This document shows positions 25,663-36,619 of a stretch of 64,000 nucleotides of DNA, in pieces. Under the pieces are notes generated by a model. The model was not told where the DNA came from. It searched no databases and saw nothing but the letters and a program-made list of their open reading frames with translations. The stretch is from Rhizomys pruinosus (Eukaryota > Chordata > Mammalia > Rodentia > Spalacidae), in assembly GCA_009823505.1 (NCBI GenBank), contig VZQC01013997.1, forward strand, positions 451,665 through 515,664, read 5' to 3'. The position numbers and the translations under genes are program-made. The stretch's first letter is position 1, and every line of letters begins with the position of its first letter.

Positions 25663-26603
25663 ATCTGTATAGTGGGGCACATCCAAGAAATTCAGAAATC
25701 CGTATAGTGGCTGTCTTCCCAGCCAACAAGTTAAGCTCAACCAGTGTTACCAAAGGAACCACATCCTATGTTCTCCTACATTGCCACATTTCCTTTCTTA
25801 AATACAATCACCTACTTACCTAGTTAGATCTAAGTAGGACACAGACACATACACACACACAGTAATCTTTACATCAAGATGAGTAAATTTATTTTAAATT
25901 GTGTAAAATATTAATTACATCTAAGTCTTTCAAGTAAAGCTGATAATTTACAAACTGATATAATCACAGTTTATAACTATAGGTTAAAATGTAAAAAGTA
26001 TCCAAATAGGACTTCATTGTTATTTGTTTAAAAATCAAGTAAGTTACCAGTAGAGGGCACTCACATAAGGGAGAAGAGCTGGCCACAGCTTTGGAGAAGA
26101 AAACTGCACTTATAAACAAAACTGCTTCTAAAATATTATTGAGTAAAAATGTTTTAATATATTACAATAAAACAATATAATGTATATTAACTTACCTGAA
26201 GTTTAAATCTATGTCATTCTTGAAAATTTAACATAAAATTTACCACAGGGGCATGAATTTGACAATTTGAACAATGTTTAAAACAGTACATATGGCTTCA
26301 ACTTCAGAACTATTAATATTTTGGCATGGTTCATTCTTTGCTGTGAGTGCTATGCTGTGTGTAGTAGGGAGTTTAATTAATGTCATCTCTGCCTATATCC
26401 TACAGACACCAGAAGTTCCCCTTCCTCCCAAGGTATGCTAACCTAAAATGTTTCCAGTTACTGTCAAGTCCCCTGAGAAGCAGAGGTCCTGGTCCATTCC
26501 TTGTTAATTTCTGATATGTGTATAAAATCAGAAAAATACTTGCTTACAGCATTACATAAGACTTTGCTTATACTACTCTTCAATATTAATTTAATAATCT
26601 TGG

Positions 26604-26822
26604 GGGCTGGAGAGATGGCCTAGCGGTTAAGAACGCCGACTGCTATTGCAGAGGACCCGGGTTCGATCCCCAGCACCCACATGGCGGCTGAAAACCGTCT
26701 TTAGCTCCAGTTCCCGGGGAATCCAACACCCTCTTCTGACCTCCTTGGCATTGCACAACGCGGGTGCACAGACCTACATGCACACAGTACATTCACGCAC
26801 ATACAAAAATAAAGTAAAATTT
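26604..26822 (+). repeat. B2 SINE, single-centre form
   Basis: It is near consensus, with a single CTCCAGTTCCCGGGG block. Confidence 0.93.
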
Positions 26823-27479
26823 AAAAAAATCGTTCTGTACTATAAAATTAATTTTATAACATGGATAAATCAAATTAAGAATCCACTTTACTGAGTAGGA
26901 AACTGTTTCACTGAATGGCATATAAATTGGACTGAATTCTAAATTTCACACTAACAAAAGTATACAGGTTAAAGAATTACAGCTTGAGAAAAAAAGTAGT
27001 TTTTCTGTAGTTATTTTAACTAGCATATTACATGCAGTGCTTACTATATATTTATTAAACAACTGAGTTCTAAGCCAAATGTTACCTTGAGAAAAAATAT
27101 TTCAGAGAGTGTATTCTGGCAAAAGTGATCGCTAAACCATTTCTAGTCAAGAATTGATTGGAGACTTCCTGTGAGATTCTAATAGTCATGCCCCACTAAC
27201 AAGATATTTCATTACTTACTTGAAAAACTTTACTGGACTTCATAAAAGATAAAATATTTCAGGATAGAAGCAGAGTGATTCATTATCATGTATCAAAGAT
27301 GAACATGTTTTAAAGTCATACATGTGCAAGTCAGTATTATGTCTCTGCCATGAAGCTGTCACTAGTAAGTTAAACTCAAATTGTAGTATACTGATGAACC
27401 TGAATTAATCTGTAAGACTTTTTAAATATTTTCTCAGTATGAAAGACAGCTACTTTATCACTTTTAAAATATGGACTAG

Positions 27480-27726
27480 AGGGGCTGGAGAGATGGCCTA
27501 GCAGTTAAGAGCGCCGACCGCTCTTACAGAGGACCCGGGTTCAATCCCCAGCACCCACATGGCGGCCGAGAACCATCTGAAACTCCAATTCCAAGAGAAC
27601 TCCAGTTCCAGGGGAATCCGACACCCTCTTCTGACCTCCGCGGCATTGCACGACACGGGTGTACAAACTTGCATGCAGACAGTATATTCATACACATACA
27701 GAAATAAAATTAATTAAAAAAAAATT
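27480..27726 (+). repeat. B2 SINE, duplicated-centre form
   Basis: It is one of the cleanest copies, with two AACTCC blocks and tail ACATACAGAAATAAAATTAA. Confidence 0.94.
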
Positions 27727-28019
27727 TTTAAATATGGACTAGATAATACTGCAAATTCCACTTAATTTGTTTTCAGAAAATGTAAATTCAATCTTACCAC
27801 TAGTAAATTAAATATTCTTAGACAAGAGTTAAAACCTCTTTGAAATTTATAGAAGAAAATGTCTAGCATCCTTTACCTCATGAAGAAATATTTTTTTGCA
27901 AATTCTATATCATAAAAAATGTTAATGGTATTACCTTATTTAAATTTTTAAAAATTTCTTCTCAAGTAAGGCATACTTTTCCTTACTTGGGTTCAAAAGC
28001 TTGACTGGATAGGATTTAA

Positions 28020-28125
28020 CTTGGACAATGTAATGCATGAGTTCTGATGGGGGGTGGGGCACAAGGGGAGCTAAATTTGATTAGGAACCATTGTATGAAA
28101 TGTACAAATGCTCAATAATTTTTAA
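28020..28125 (+). mobile_element. Possible L1 3' tail
   Basis: It has GGGGTGGGGCACAAGGGG and GTATGAAATGTACAAATGC, which also occur in similar form near 53480-53560. They may be two copies of one L1 3' end. Confidence 0.35.
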
Positions 28126-28149
28126 AATATCTTCTCATATTTTAAGATT

Positions 28150-28403
28150 TATTTTTTTAATTTAAAAAAATTTTTTTTATTTCTGTATGTGTATGAATGT
28201 ACTGTCTGCATGCAGGTGTGTGCACCCGTGTCGAGCAATGCCACAGAGGTCAGAGGAGGGTGTTGGATTCCCCCTGGAACTGGAGTTCTCCTGGAATTGG
28301 AGTTTCAGACGGTTCTTGGCCGCCATGTGGGTGCTGGGGATCGAACCTGGATCCTCTGTAAGAGCGGTCAGCGCTCCTAACCACTAGGCCATCTCTCCAG
28401 CCC
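28150..28403 (-). repeat. B2 SINE, duplicated-centre form
   Basis: It is near consensus in reverse and ends GCCATCTCTCCAGCCC. Confidence 0.93.
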
Positions 28404-28990
28404 TAAGATTTATTTTTAACATCTGAGTTTTCTGCCTGAATGTGTATATGTGCGTGCACCACTTGTGTGCCTGGTGCCTGGAGAGACCAGAGGAGAGTGT
28501 CAGAGCCCCTGGAACTGGAGATTCAGAGGTTGTTAGCTGTCATGTGGGCTTTCTCTTTTTTGTTGTTTTTTTGTTTTTGTTTTTTTTTGGTCTTTTTGAG
28601 ACAGGGTCTCCCTGTAGTCCCTGCTGGCCTGCCTTTGCCTCCTGGGTGCTGGGCATGCACTGGTATGCCCATCCTTTTTTTTTTTTTTTCTTTTTCCTAC
28701 GCAGATCTTCTACAAGAGCAGTCAGTTGTTTTTTTTTTTTTTTAATTTCATTTATTTTTATGTGTATGAATGTACTGTCTGCATGCAGGTCTGTGCAATG
28801 CCGCAGAGGTCAGAAGAGGGTGTCGGATTCCCATGGAACTGGAGATAAAGACAGTTCTCACCCGCCATGTGGGTGCTGGGAATTGAACCCAGGTCCTCTG
28901 CAAAAGCAGACGGTGCTCTTAACTGCTAGGCCGTCTCTCCAGCCCCAGAGCAGCCAGTGCTCTTAAGTGCTGAAACATCTCTCCGGCCCC
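28404..28990 (-). repeat. B2 SINE split by a B1 and another B2
   Basis: The outer old B2 (28410-28990) is broken twice. A minus-strand partial B1 lies at about 28560-28690. A minus-strand B2 lies at about 28728-28946, flanked by AGAGCAGTCAGT and AGAGCAGCCAGT, its target-site duplication. Confidence 0.85.
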
Positions 28991-29064
28991 TTCTTTCCAA
29001 TTTTTAATGTAGAGAAACTAACAAGAATTCCAAATGTGCAAGCGTTCCCAATGAGCTCCAGTCC

Positions 29065-29218
29065 TAGCCCTTTTTTTTCATTGTAAGATGGTCTCACTAG
29101 CCCAAGGTGTCCTTGAATTTGAACTGCAAAGCAGGCTAGTCGTGGACTGCAAATCCTCCTGACTTGGCCTCCTGAGTACTCAGGCTGAGACTGTATACCT
29201 GTTACCAGACCCAGCTTC
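29065..29218 (-). repeat. Old B1-type SINE
   Basis: It has TTGTAAGATGGTCTCACTAG to GTTACCAGACCCAGCTT, a heavily diverged B1-type element in reverse. Confidence 0.65.
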
Positions 29219-29849
29219 CTTTCTCATTTTTTCTCTGACCACATTTTTTCATCAATTTAAACTTAGCACTGAAATTTCCTATCCTCCTTTTAAACTTTTT
29301 ACAATAGTATAAAATCAGCATTTTTATTCAATCAGCTCTCCTAAACTAAGTTCTCTCGCCTTTCTTATAGCTGACTGACAGCAAGAAATTATCAATTCAT
29401 TCAGAGATTCACTGTAGCTAGTGAGAAAAGGGATAATCTCTGATACCTTTCCACAGGTAACTAAATTACCTGGGGGAATGTCAGTTTTAAAGTTCACAGG
29501 TAATCAATCCTTCCCAGAGTCCTCTTTGATCTTGACACAAATTCTAATCACAGCGGTATCTAAGTTTATAAACTTTTCCTATCCCACAAATAATGAATTA
29601 TTAGGTTTATTTCAAGATTTATATTACATTTTTTCAAGTTTGAGCCAAACATTTCCAAAGCTATTTTATCACACTCCTGCATTCACGACCTCAATCCCAA
29701 ACTGTCCTCATTCACGCAGCTTTGACGACCTTAGAGGAAACAACAGCATAATGGAATGGCTCAGATTTTCAGGGAAGGTGGAGATGAGTTCTGCTAAAAT
29801 CATCTTCCAAATCCCAGGAAAACCTCCACACCTAATTCTATTAAAACTT

Positions 29850-30118
29850 CCTTTTACAGGCTGGAGAGATGGCTCAGCAGTTAAGAGCACAGACTGCTCT
29901 TGCAGAGGACTTGGGTTCAATTCCCAGTACCCACATGGTGGCTAAGAACCATCTTTGGGCCGGGGGTGGCTGGCGGCACACGCCTTTGATCCTAACTTGG
30001 GAGGCAGAAGTAGGCAGATCTCTGTGGGTTCGGGGCCAGACTGGTCTGCAGAGTGAGTTCTAGCCCAGCTGGGGCTATAGGAAGACCCTGTCTCAACAAC
30101 AACCAAAACCCTTTTACA
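29850..30118 (+). repeat. B2-B1 chimeric SINE, copy 4, with perfect target duplication
   Basis: The element is 29859-30109. The B2 head reaches AAGAACCATCTTTGG at about 29956 and becomes GCCGGGGGTGGCTGGCGG of B1. CCTTTTACA stands at 29850-29858 and again at 30110-30118. The direct repeat encloses both halves, so the chimera was inserted as one unit. Confidence 0.92.
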
Positions 30119-30564
30119 TTTGATTTGGAATACCAATTGAGATGAGTGAACTTTTCAACCTTCCTCAAAGGAAAAAATAACACTATGTACAGCATCAAAC
30201 TAACTTGTCGAAAATAAATACATTAAGGCTATTATGTAGTTGTTCCACTTAACTAATGTAAATTCTTAAACTTGGAAACCAAATAAAAATAATTTCTATC
30301 TTTAAGTCAAATCTTTATAAATAAGCACAATTTCTCCATTTTGGGAGATACTACCAAAAATACTTGACACTTTCTTATTAGCAGTTATTTAATCATCCTC
30401 AAAGTTCTAAATTTCATAAAATTTTTCCCATATTCACTATCTCAGTATAGTGTCTCTTCAAGACACTACAAAAAACTTAGGGCATTTTGTCCTGTTTGAG
30501 AGTCCAAAAATCTGGGATTCCCATAGCTCTAGGAAATTCTTCAGAACTGATTTTTAAAAAATGG

Positions 30565-30806
30565 CACATGAGCTTGGGATACAGCTTGGTGGGTAGAGAG
30601 CTTGTCCAGCATACCAGAAGCCCATACTCAATCCCTAGCACCACCTAAAATGCGCTGGTGGAAGCACTCAAACCTGCCTTGTAATCTCTGCCACTCCAGA
30701 AGTGGAAGCGGGAGGATCAGGACTTCAAGTTCATGCCAGGCCTTAGTTAGCTAGAGGCCCCCTAGGGTACATTAGAGCCTATCTCAAAACAATAAAAATA
30801 GTGCAT
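30565..30806 (+). repeat. B4 SINE (ID head plus B1)
   Basis: An ID-like head, GAGCTTGGGATACAGCTTGG to CAATCCCTAGCACCACC, is followed by an old B1-like body and A-tail. Confidence 0.8.
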
Positions 30807-31575
30807 TAGAACAAGAATAAAAGCCAGAGATTGAGACTGTTTGCACTAGAGTAAAGAAGTCTAAGAGATAATCTAACAACAAAAGCTAGTTCAAAGACAA
30901 AATAATATATCTATTTCACTCCACTGGTACTAAATTTAACATGAATAAATTATGTATGTGAATAATTACCCTGTGAAAATGCGTTAACAAAGACAGTTAA
31001 AGAATACCTCCTCCTGCTGCCCTTAAGAGGATAAATTTGAATCTACTGCTGGCAATAGGACATTATACCCGATTTTTCAAGGTCTCTTCCAGGCCTTTAT
31101 TTTATTCTTTTGCAATTGCCCTTTACTTGTTTTATGAAATTAAGTAATCTTGAAGATCTTACTCATCAAAATGTATTAAGTTTAAAAATTCAACCATCGA
31201 CTGATTACATGTTTCCATTATAATTAAACGTCTGTCACATCGAAATTACAAGTCATTAAAAATAAAATGCACTTAAAATAACTTTCGAATATAGATTAAA
31301 TGCAAAGCTGCATTATCACCATTTCACAGAACCATGATCTACACTTCTAATCAAAATCCACATACCTGAGACAGTGAGCAGCACTAACTCTATTCTTACT
31401 CTGACATTCTCCAGAGAAGTAGGGCTACTCATACCAATGGTTACATATCACCAGTTTAAAACCTTGAAAACTGAGGACATCTCAGATTATTGAAATAACT
31501 TTCAATATAATCTTCTAATAAATACAAAAGTGATCAGGGTACTTTTATTACACAAAGATGGTTCTGCACAAATCA

Positions 31576-31725
<150 letters not shown>

Positions 31726-32084
31726 TTATAATAAAAATAATGAAAATGTAGCTAAATTAGAACATGTGTGGCAAGATTATCAAATACTCTATCAATACTT
31801 TAACACTTTTATGTGTAAAATTCCAAGGTATTCTGAAATTCAGTGACTACAGATGTAAAGAACCATGAACTTGTACTTCACTTACAACGCCCCTATCAAC
31901 ATTTAAAAAAATGCATCTAGGGAAGCCAGTTTTTTTATCTTATATTCAGTTTGTTTGATCTAAACAGAATACTGTTCTTTCTGTAGCAGCTAATGGCTCT
32001 CAAATGACTGTTTGATGACTTCACTCAGGACAAGCATCCTGCATAGTGCTCTATACCCTGCAGACACACCTTGTTTTTTTGTTT

Positions 32085-32358
32085 TGTTTTGTTTTGTTTC
32101 GGTCTTTTCAAGATAGGGTCTCCCTGTAGCCCCAGCTGTCCAGGAACCTACTCTGTAGACCAGGCTGGCCTTGAACTCACAAGAAAAAAAAAATTTTTTT
32201 ATTTTTATTTTTTTATTTTTTTTTTGAGACAGGGTCTCCCTGTAGCTCTGGCTGTCCTGGAACTCACTCTGTAGACCAGGCTGGCCTCGAACTCTCAGAG
32301 ATCCGCATGCCTCTGCCTCCCAACTGCTAGGATTAAAGGCGTGCGCCACCACGCCCGG
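32085..32358 (-). repeat. B1 SINE inserted in another B1
   Basis: A truncated B1 (32100-32180) is broken at CTTGAACTCACAAG by poly(T) and a full B1 (32191-32358), both in reverse. Confidence 0.88.
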
Positions 32359-32664
32359 CATTTATTTATTTCTGTATGTGTATCAATGTACTGTCTGCAT
32401 GCAAGTTTGTGCACCCATGTTGTGCAATGCCNNNNNNNNNNNNNNNNNNNNNNNNNNNNNNNNNNNNNNNNNNNNNNNNNNNNNNNNNNNNNNNNNNNNN
32501 NNNNNNNNNNNNNNNNNNNNNNNNNNNNNNNNNNNNNNNNNNNNNNNNNNNNNNNNNNNNNNNNNNNNNNNNNNNNNNNNNNNNNNNNNNNNNNNNNNNN
32601 NNNNNNNNNNNNNNNNNNNNNNNNNNNNNNNNNNNNNNNNNNNNNNNNNNNNNNNNNNAGCCCT
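32359..32664 (-). repeat. B2 SINE containing the assembly gap
   Basis: The tail half (TGTGTATCAATGTACTGTCT to TTGTGCAATGCC) precedes the gap, and AGCCC of the head follows it. Confidence 0.85.
32432..32658. other. Assembly gap of 227 N
   Basis: The gap lies inside a minus-strand B2 in Kras intron 1: B2 tail sequence leads into it and the last bases of the B2 head (AGCCC) follow it. The missing bases are probably B2 body, so no exon should be lost. Confidence 0.95.
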
Positions 32665-33238
32665 AAAAAACTTTTTTAAAACCATGAGAGTAGTAGTTCA
32701 GTAACAAAACAAATAGGACACTAGTAATGAAACTGGACTGTCCTGGAGAAATAAAAATTCAGACAATAAAGCAAATAAGGACACTATCTGGTATCAGTTT
32801 AATCTGTAAAGTATTTGTGGGGAAACCAAGGTAAAAATAAAAGTATGAGAGTTTAAAAGATTTGGGATTGACTATTCTGTATAAGATCTGATCAATTATA
32901 ATACATAATTACATGAGTACTAAAAGCCAGTATTTCCATACAAGAAAAATAAACTGAAGAAATAAATACCACTTTTGGCAAGAAAAAAAATTTAAGGATG
33001 TAAATGGATCTTTCTCAGTAACCTCTGTGACTTTTACTCTGCTGTGGTACACCGTCTCTCCATAGGTACAGTGAATATTGGTAATTTATACAGTTAACAA
33101 TCCAGGAGAGAAAACATCTATTAAAAGTCAGCTATTTTAAACTACTTGAAATAAGATGATTATACTTTTTATCCCTGTTCCCTAATATAACATATCATAA
33201 CAAATGAAGGGTAACAATGCAAAAGAATGTCAATAAGC

Positions 33239-33425
33239 CTCCCTGCATGGTGGCACACAACTTTAATCCCAGCACTTGGGAGGCAAAGACAGGTGGATCT
33301 CTGTGAATTCAAGGCCAGCCTGGTCTACATTGTGAGTTCAAGGCCAGCTTGGTCTACATAGTGAGTTCCAGTCCAGCTGGGGCTACAGGAAGACCCTGTC
33401 TCAAAGACACCCCCCCAAAAAAAAG
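33239..33425 (+). repeat. B1 SINE with internal 31-base duplication
   Basis: GTTCAAGGCCAGCCTGGTCT and its next bases occur twice in a row (33307-33370) inside an otherwise ordinary B1. Confidence 0.9.
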
Positions 33426-33490
33426 AACAAACAATAAACCAACAAATATTTATTATAGGATAAATAGTTCCAGGCCAATGCATGTGTATA

Positions 33491-33650
33491 TACTATAAAC
33501 AAACACTGAATACATATAGCCTACTTCATGACCAATTATTAGACAAACAGGCACCTGAGGAAAAAATACAATACTATAAACAAACACAATACATATGGCC
33601 TACTTCATGACCAATAAATTAGTCAAACTGGCACCTAAGGAAAAAATATG
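33491..33650. repeat. Tandem duplication of about 81 bases
   Basis: Units start at 33491 and 33572 with TACTATAAACAAACAC. The rest matches with a few changes through GGCACCTAAGGAAAAAATA. Confidence 0.93.
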
Positions 33651-34467
33651 ATGTTTTCCCAGCACACTATCCTCTCTGGCCTATGTCTGAGCCACTCAGA
33701 AAGAGACCACAGGCTAGCCAACTGTTCTATCAGACCCCAATCCAGCTCCCTGCCCTACTGGGTCCCGCCTATCCTTCCTTGCTGCTACTCCAGGGCCATG
33801 CTGGGAGTCACTAACTTACCTATTAGCCCCAAAGTTTTACAACAAACACAGGCCACAGCAAAATGGAATAGAGCAGAGAAATGGCAGGAAAATATGTCCT
33901 TTGCCCTCCTTCCGAAATAGTGTGGCTAGCCTTCAAGAGCAATTCATGAACCCATTGGGCTCCCAGAACTTTGTAGGTAGAACAAGACATTAAAACTATT
34001 TTCATGGTAACTGCTTTTTAGCCCTTTTACTCAAGTGGCTGGTAAAGTTTCCTGGACTCTGGTTACAACAGACTGAATGCGGACCCAGATCTGAGATTAA
34101 AGACTTCTCCTACGAAGACAAAACTAAACATGTTTGCTAATGTGTAAAACAATGCCTCTCATTTTGCTTTAGAAAACAGTTATTTTTCATTAAAAAATGA
34201 ATTCATGTTACTAATAGGCATGGTATTTCTAGTTCTAAATGAACTGAAAAAATTGTTCTATTTTGACAATACTAGTATGTACACAAACAACAGATTTTTC
34301 AGACTGTAAATAATTTTCAAGGGTGGAAAAGAGTCCTCCAGACTGAAGTGCTAGCTAACTTAGGTGTATTAGGACAGATACTAGATGGCATGTGTGACAG
34401 GAGACACTCACCTTTTGGCACTTTTTTATGCCCTGGTTTTTGGTATATTAAAAAAAAAAATCCTTGA

Positions 34468-34680
34468 TGGGGCTGGAGAGATGGCTCAGAGGTTAAAAGC
34501 ACAGGCTGCTCTTGGAGAAGACTCAGGTTGGATTCCCAGCACCCACATAGTGGCTAACAACCATCCATAACTCTAGTTCCAGGGGATCAGACACGCTCTT
34601 CTGACCTCCATCAGTGCACTTACAGGCATACAGGCGATACACTCATAAACATAAAAAATAATAAAAAAATTTTTTAAAAT
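34468..34680 (+). repeat. B2 SINE
   Basis: It has head GGGGCTGGAGAGATGGCTC, a single centre and an ATAAAAAAT tail. Confidence 0.92.
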
Positions 34681-35423
34681 CGTTGAATCAGGTTTTTTAA
34701 ACCTAGTAATATTTAAATCCAGTAGAAGAAACTGAGTTTCAAAGAAGTCTACTCAAAGAAGAGGTCCCCGAGGCCAGTACGAAAGGTCGTAAGGGGTGTA
34801 ACTGGGATTAGATTCCAACAATTTTGTTAATTAAAATAAAAAGGCATAAAACCGAATCAGTATCTGCCACCTCTTAAACCCGAGGATGCTTGCAAATGGC
34901 TATGACCTCGAAGCAAATACACTGACACCAAGCATATTGATGTCTTTTGTCTGTCACAGGCAGGGGTCAGCAATTTGGACCTTAGTCTAACATGACACCC
35001 TTCATACGGCTAATTCTTGGTGATTATTAGGAAGACTTTTCCTAGTATAATTCCTTCTCGGTCCATTTCCCAGTACAAACAGGGCATCCCCACTAGGTAA
35101 CAATTAGAAATCCGTTCTGTTTAGAACTCGTTGCTTCGATGCTGACCAAGTTTGAACTGAGTGCAGCTCTAGCACACCAACCTAGAGTCCTTCTGGGCTC
35201 TAGCCCGGGCCCCCATCAACTCCTCTGAGCCGGTCTGCAGGGACCCGGGACACAGCGCGGGATGGAGGGCCCAGCGGCCAGCGCACCGCAAACTTGCAGC
35301 GCTGGGAGCCCCGGCCGTGTGCACTCCGCGGCTTCCCAGGACAATGCAGCCCGGACCGCGGGAGGAACTTCTCGGTGCCCCGCAGGTCCCCGCTCGAGTG
35401 CGGGGTGCGGCCACCTGTTCTCG

Positions 35424-35460
35424 CCGCCCCGCCCGCCCCACCCCCACCTCCCGCTCCCGC
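35424..35460 (-). promoter_or_regulatory. Candidate G-quadruplex in Kras intron 1
   Basis: The transcribed-sense (minus) strand has at least six G-runs of three to five bases with one- or two-base loops over 37 bases. This meets the usual G-quadruplex rule. It lies just after the exon 1 donor, inside the CpG island. Function is not shown by sequence. Confidence 0.5.
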
Positions 35461-35683
35461 TCCGCGGCCGCAGCGCGGACCTGCGTGGGGGAGGGGCGCG
35501 GCCGGGACCCGGCGGCGGATGCATCTCCCACCCACCGGGCACTGGACCCCAGCACGCGACCCTCCAGCCCCGAAGTTCCGGGGCCCAGCACGACCCCCGC
35601 AGCCCACTGCGGACCTCGGCCACGCAGGGAGCAGCCGGGCCCGGCCGGGCCGGAGGACAGACGCGCGCTGCCGGGTGCAGCTG

Positions 35684-35718
35684 AGGGCGGGGCGGGTGCG
35701 GGAGGCCGGGGCGGGCCG
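35684..35718 (+). promoter_or_regulatory. Candidate G-quadruplex on the template strand
   Basis: The plus strand has five G-runs of three or four with short loops, from GAGGGCGGGGCGGGTGCGGG onward to GGGGCGGG. It is also a cluster of Sp1-type GGGCGG boxes. It lies about 190 bases inside intron 1. Confidence 0.5.
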
Positions 35719-35906
35719 CAGGCCCAGCGGCGCGGCGAGGAGGAGGAAGGAAGGCTGCGGGCCCAGGAAGCAGCGCCGCCCCCCGCCCAGGCGCCCGGAC
35801 CCCCGGGCCCCGTCCGCCCCGGCCCCGCTTCATTCAGCACTGGCCCCGCCCGGCGGCGCCGAGCCCCGCACCGGGCAGCGGCCCAGGAACGCCGTCCGCG
35901 CCCTAC

Positions 35907-36095
35907 CTCCGTCCGCGCCGCGCTTCAGGCCCCTGTCGCCGCCCTCAAACCCGCGCCGCGCTCGCTTCCAGTGAGAAATGGCGCGGGAACGGGACTCCGG
36001 GCTGAGCCGCCGCCGCCTCCTCAGCCTCCTCAGCCTCCTCAGCCTCCAGAGCCGCCGCCACAGTGCTGCCGCCTCAACCTCCGCGGCCGCCGCCT
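35907..36095 (-). other. Kras: Kras exon 1, non-coding 5'UTR
   Basis: The minus strand at 35953-35983 reads as a GCCATTT block followed by CTGGAAGCGAGCGCGGCGC, which matches human KRAS 5'UTR as I know it. Upstream is a GGC-rich run like the human start of transcription. A GGAG/GTAGGG donor at 35906/35907 is the likely splice site, joining to exon 2 at 31724. The 5' end is set by similarity only and may be off by tens of bases or spread over several start sites. No ATG with a long frame precedes the exon 2 start. A 9-base CCTCCTCAG repeat lies inside (36016-36051). Confidence 0.75.
36016..36051. repeat. 9-base repeat inside Kras exon 1
   Basis: Three exact CCTCCTCAG units are followed by one variant CCTCCAGAG. 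In the transcript they read CTGAGGAGG. Confidence 0.95.
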
Positions 36096-36619
36096 GCCAA
36101 ATCGAACTCCGAGCGCGCGATGGGCCTGGCGGGCGGCCGCAGAGGGCAGGGCGAACGATGCGCTCGGCGCTCGGCGCCGCCTCTCCTGCGCGCGCGGGAG
36201 GGAGCGGTGGCGGCACCTAGAGGAAAGCAGAGCCAGGTTGCGGGCGGCTTCTGTGGCGGCGGTGGCTGGCCCCTGAGGGCCGCAGGAGGAATGGCGGAGG
36301 GCGGGGAGTCGGCCGCCCGGGGCGAGCCCGGGAGACGGCGCGCTGAGAATGAGGAGCTGCGCACGGGAGGACGAGGGGAGGCCCCGGCCCAGGCGGCCGC
36401 CAGACCCCGGACTAGCGCCGCAGGGCGCCACGCCTCCGTGAGCTCCGACCCCTGCCTCCCCGCGCGGCCTGAGCCGGGCCACCGGCCACTGGCGCTGCTG
36501 GAGCCCGGCACCTTCCTTCAGATCGCTGGATACGCATGCGGTCACCCAGTGTGCGGTGCGACGGGGACAACCCTGGAAAAGGAGCCAGGGCCGCATCCTG
36601 TAGCCCACTCCGACTTCTG

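Larger units (their letters stand above)
35165..36600 (-). promoter_or_regulatory. CpG island promoter of Kras
   Basis: Base composition changes sharply at about 35165 from AT-rich intron to very GC-rich, CpG-dense DNA, and returns to normal by about 36600. CpG-rich promoters without TATA are usual for Kras, and I see no TATA box near 36095. GGGCGG-type Sp1 candidates are common on both strands (for example near 35685, 36131 and 36298). An AATGGCGG block near 36290 resembles a YY1 site. Many long open frames cross the island on both strands; they reflect the lack of stop codons in GC-rich DNA. Confidence 0.85.

Noticed and set aside
28442..28966. A 174-residue frame with poly-Phe runs
   Set aside because: It is entirely nested B1 and B2 sequence, and the Phe runs are SINE poly(T).
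29421..29945. A 174-residue plus-strand frame
   Set aside because: Its last part is B2 sequence, there is no recognisable domain, and it lies in Kras intron 2 on the antisense strand.
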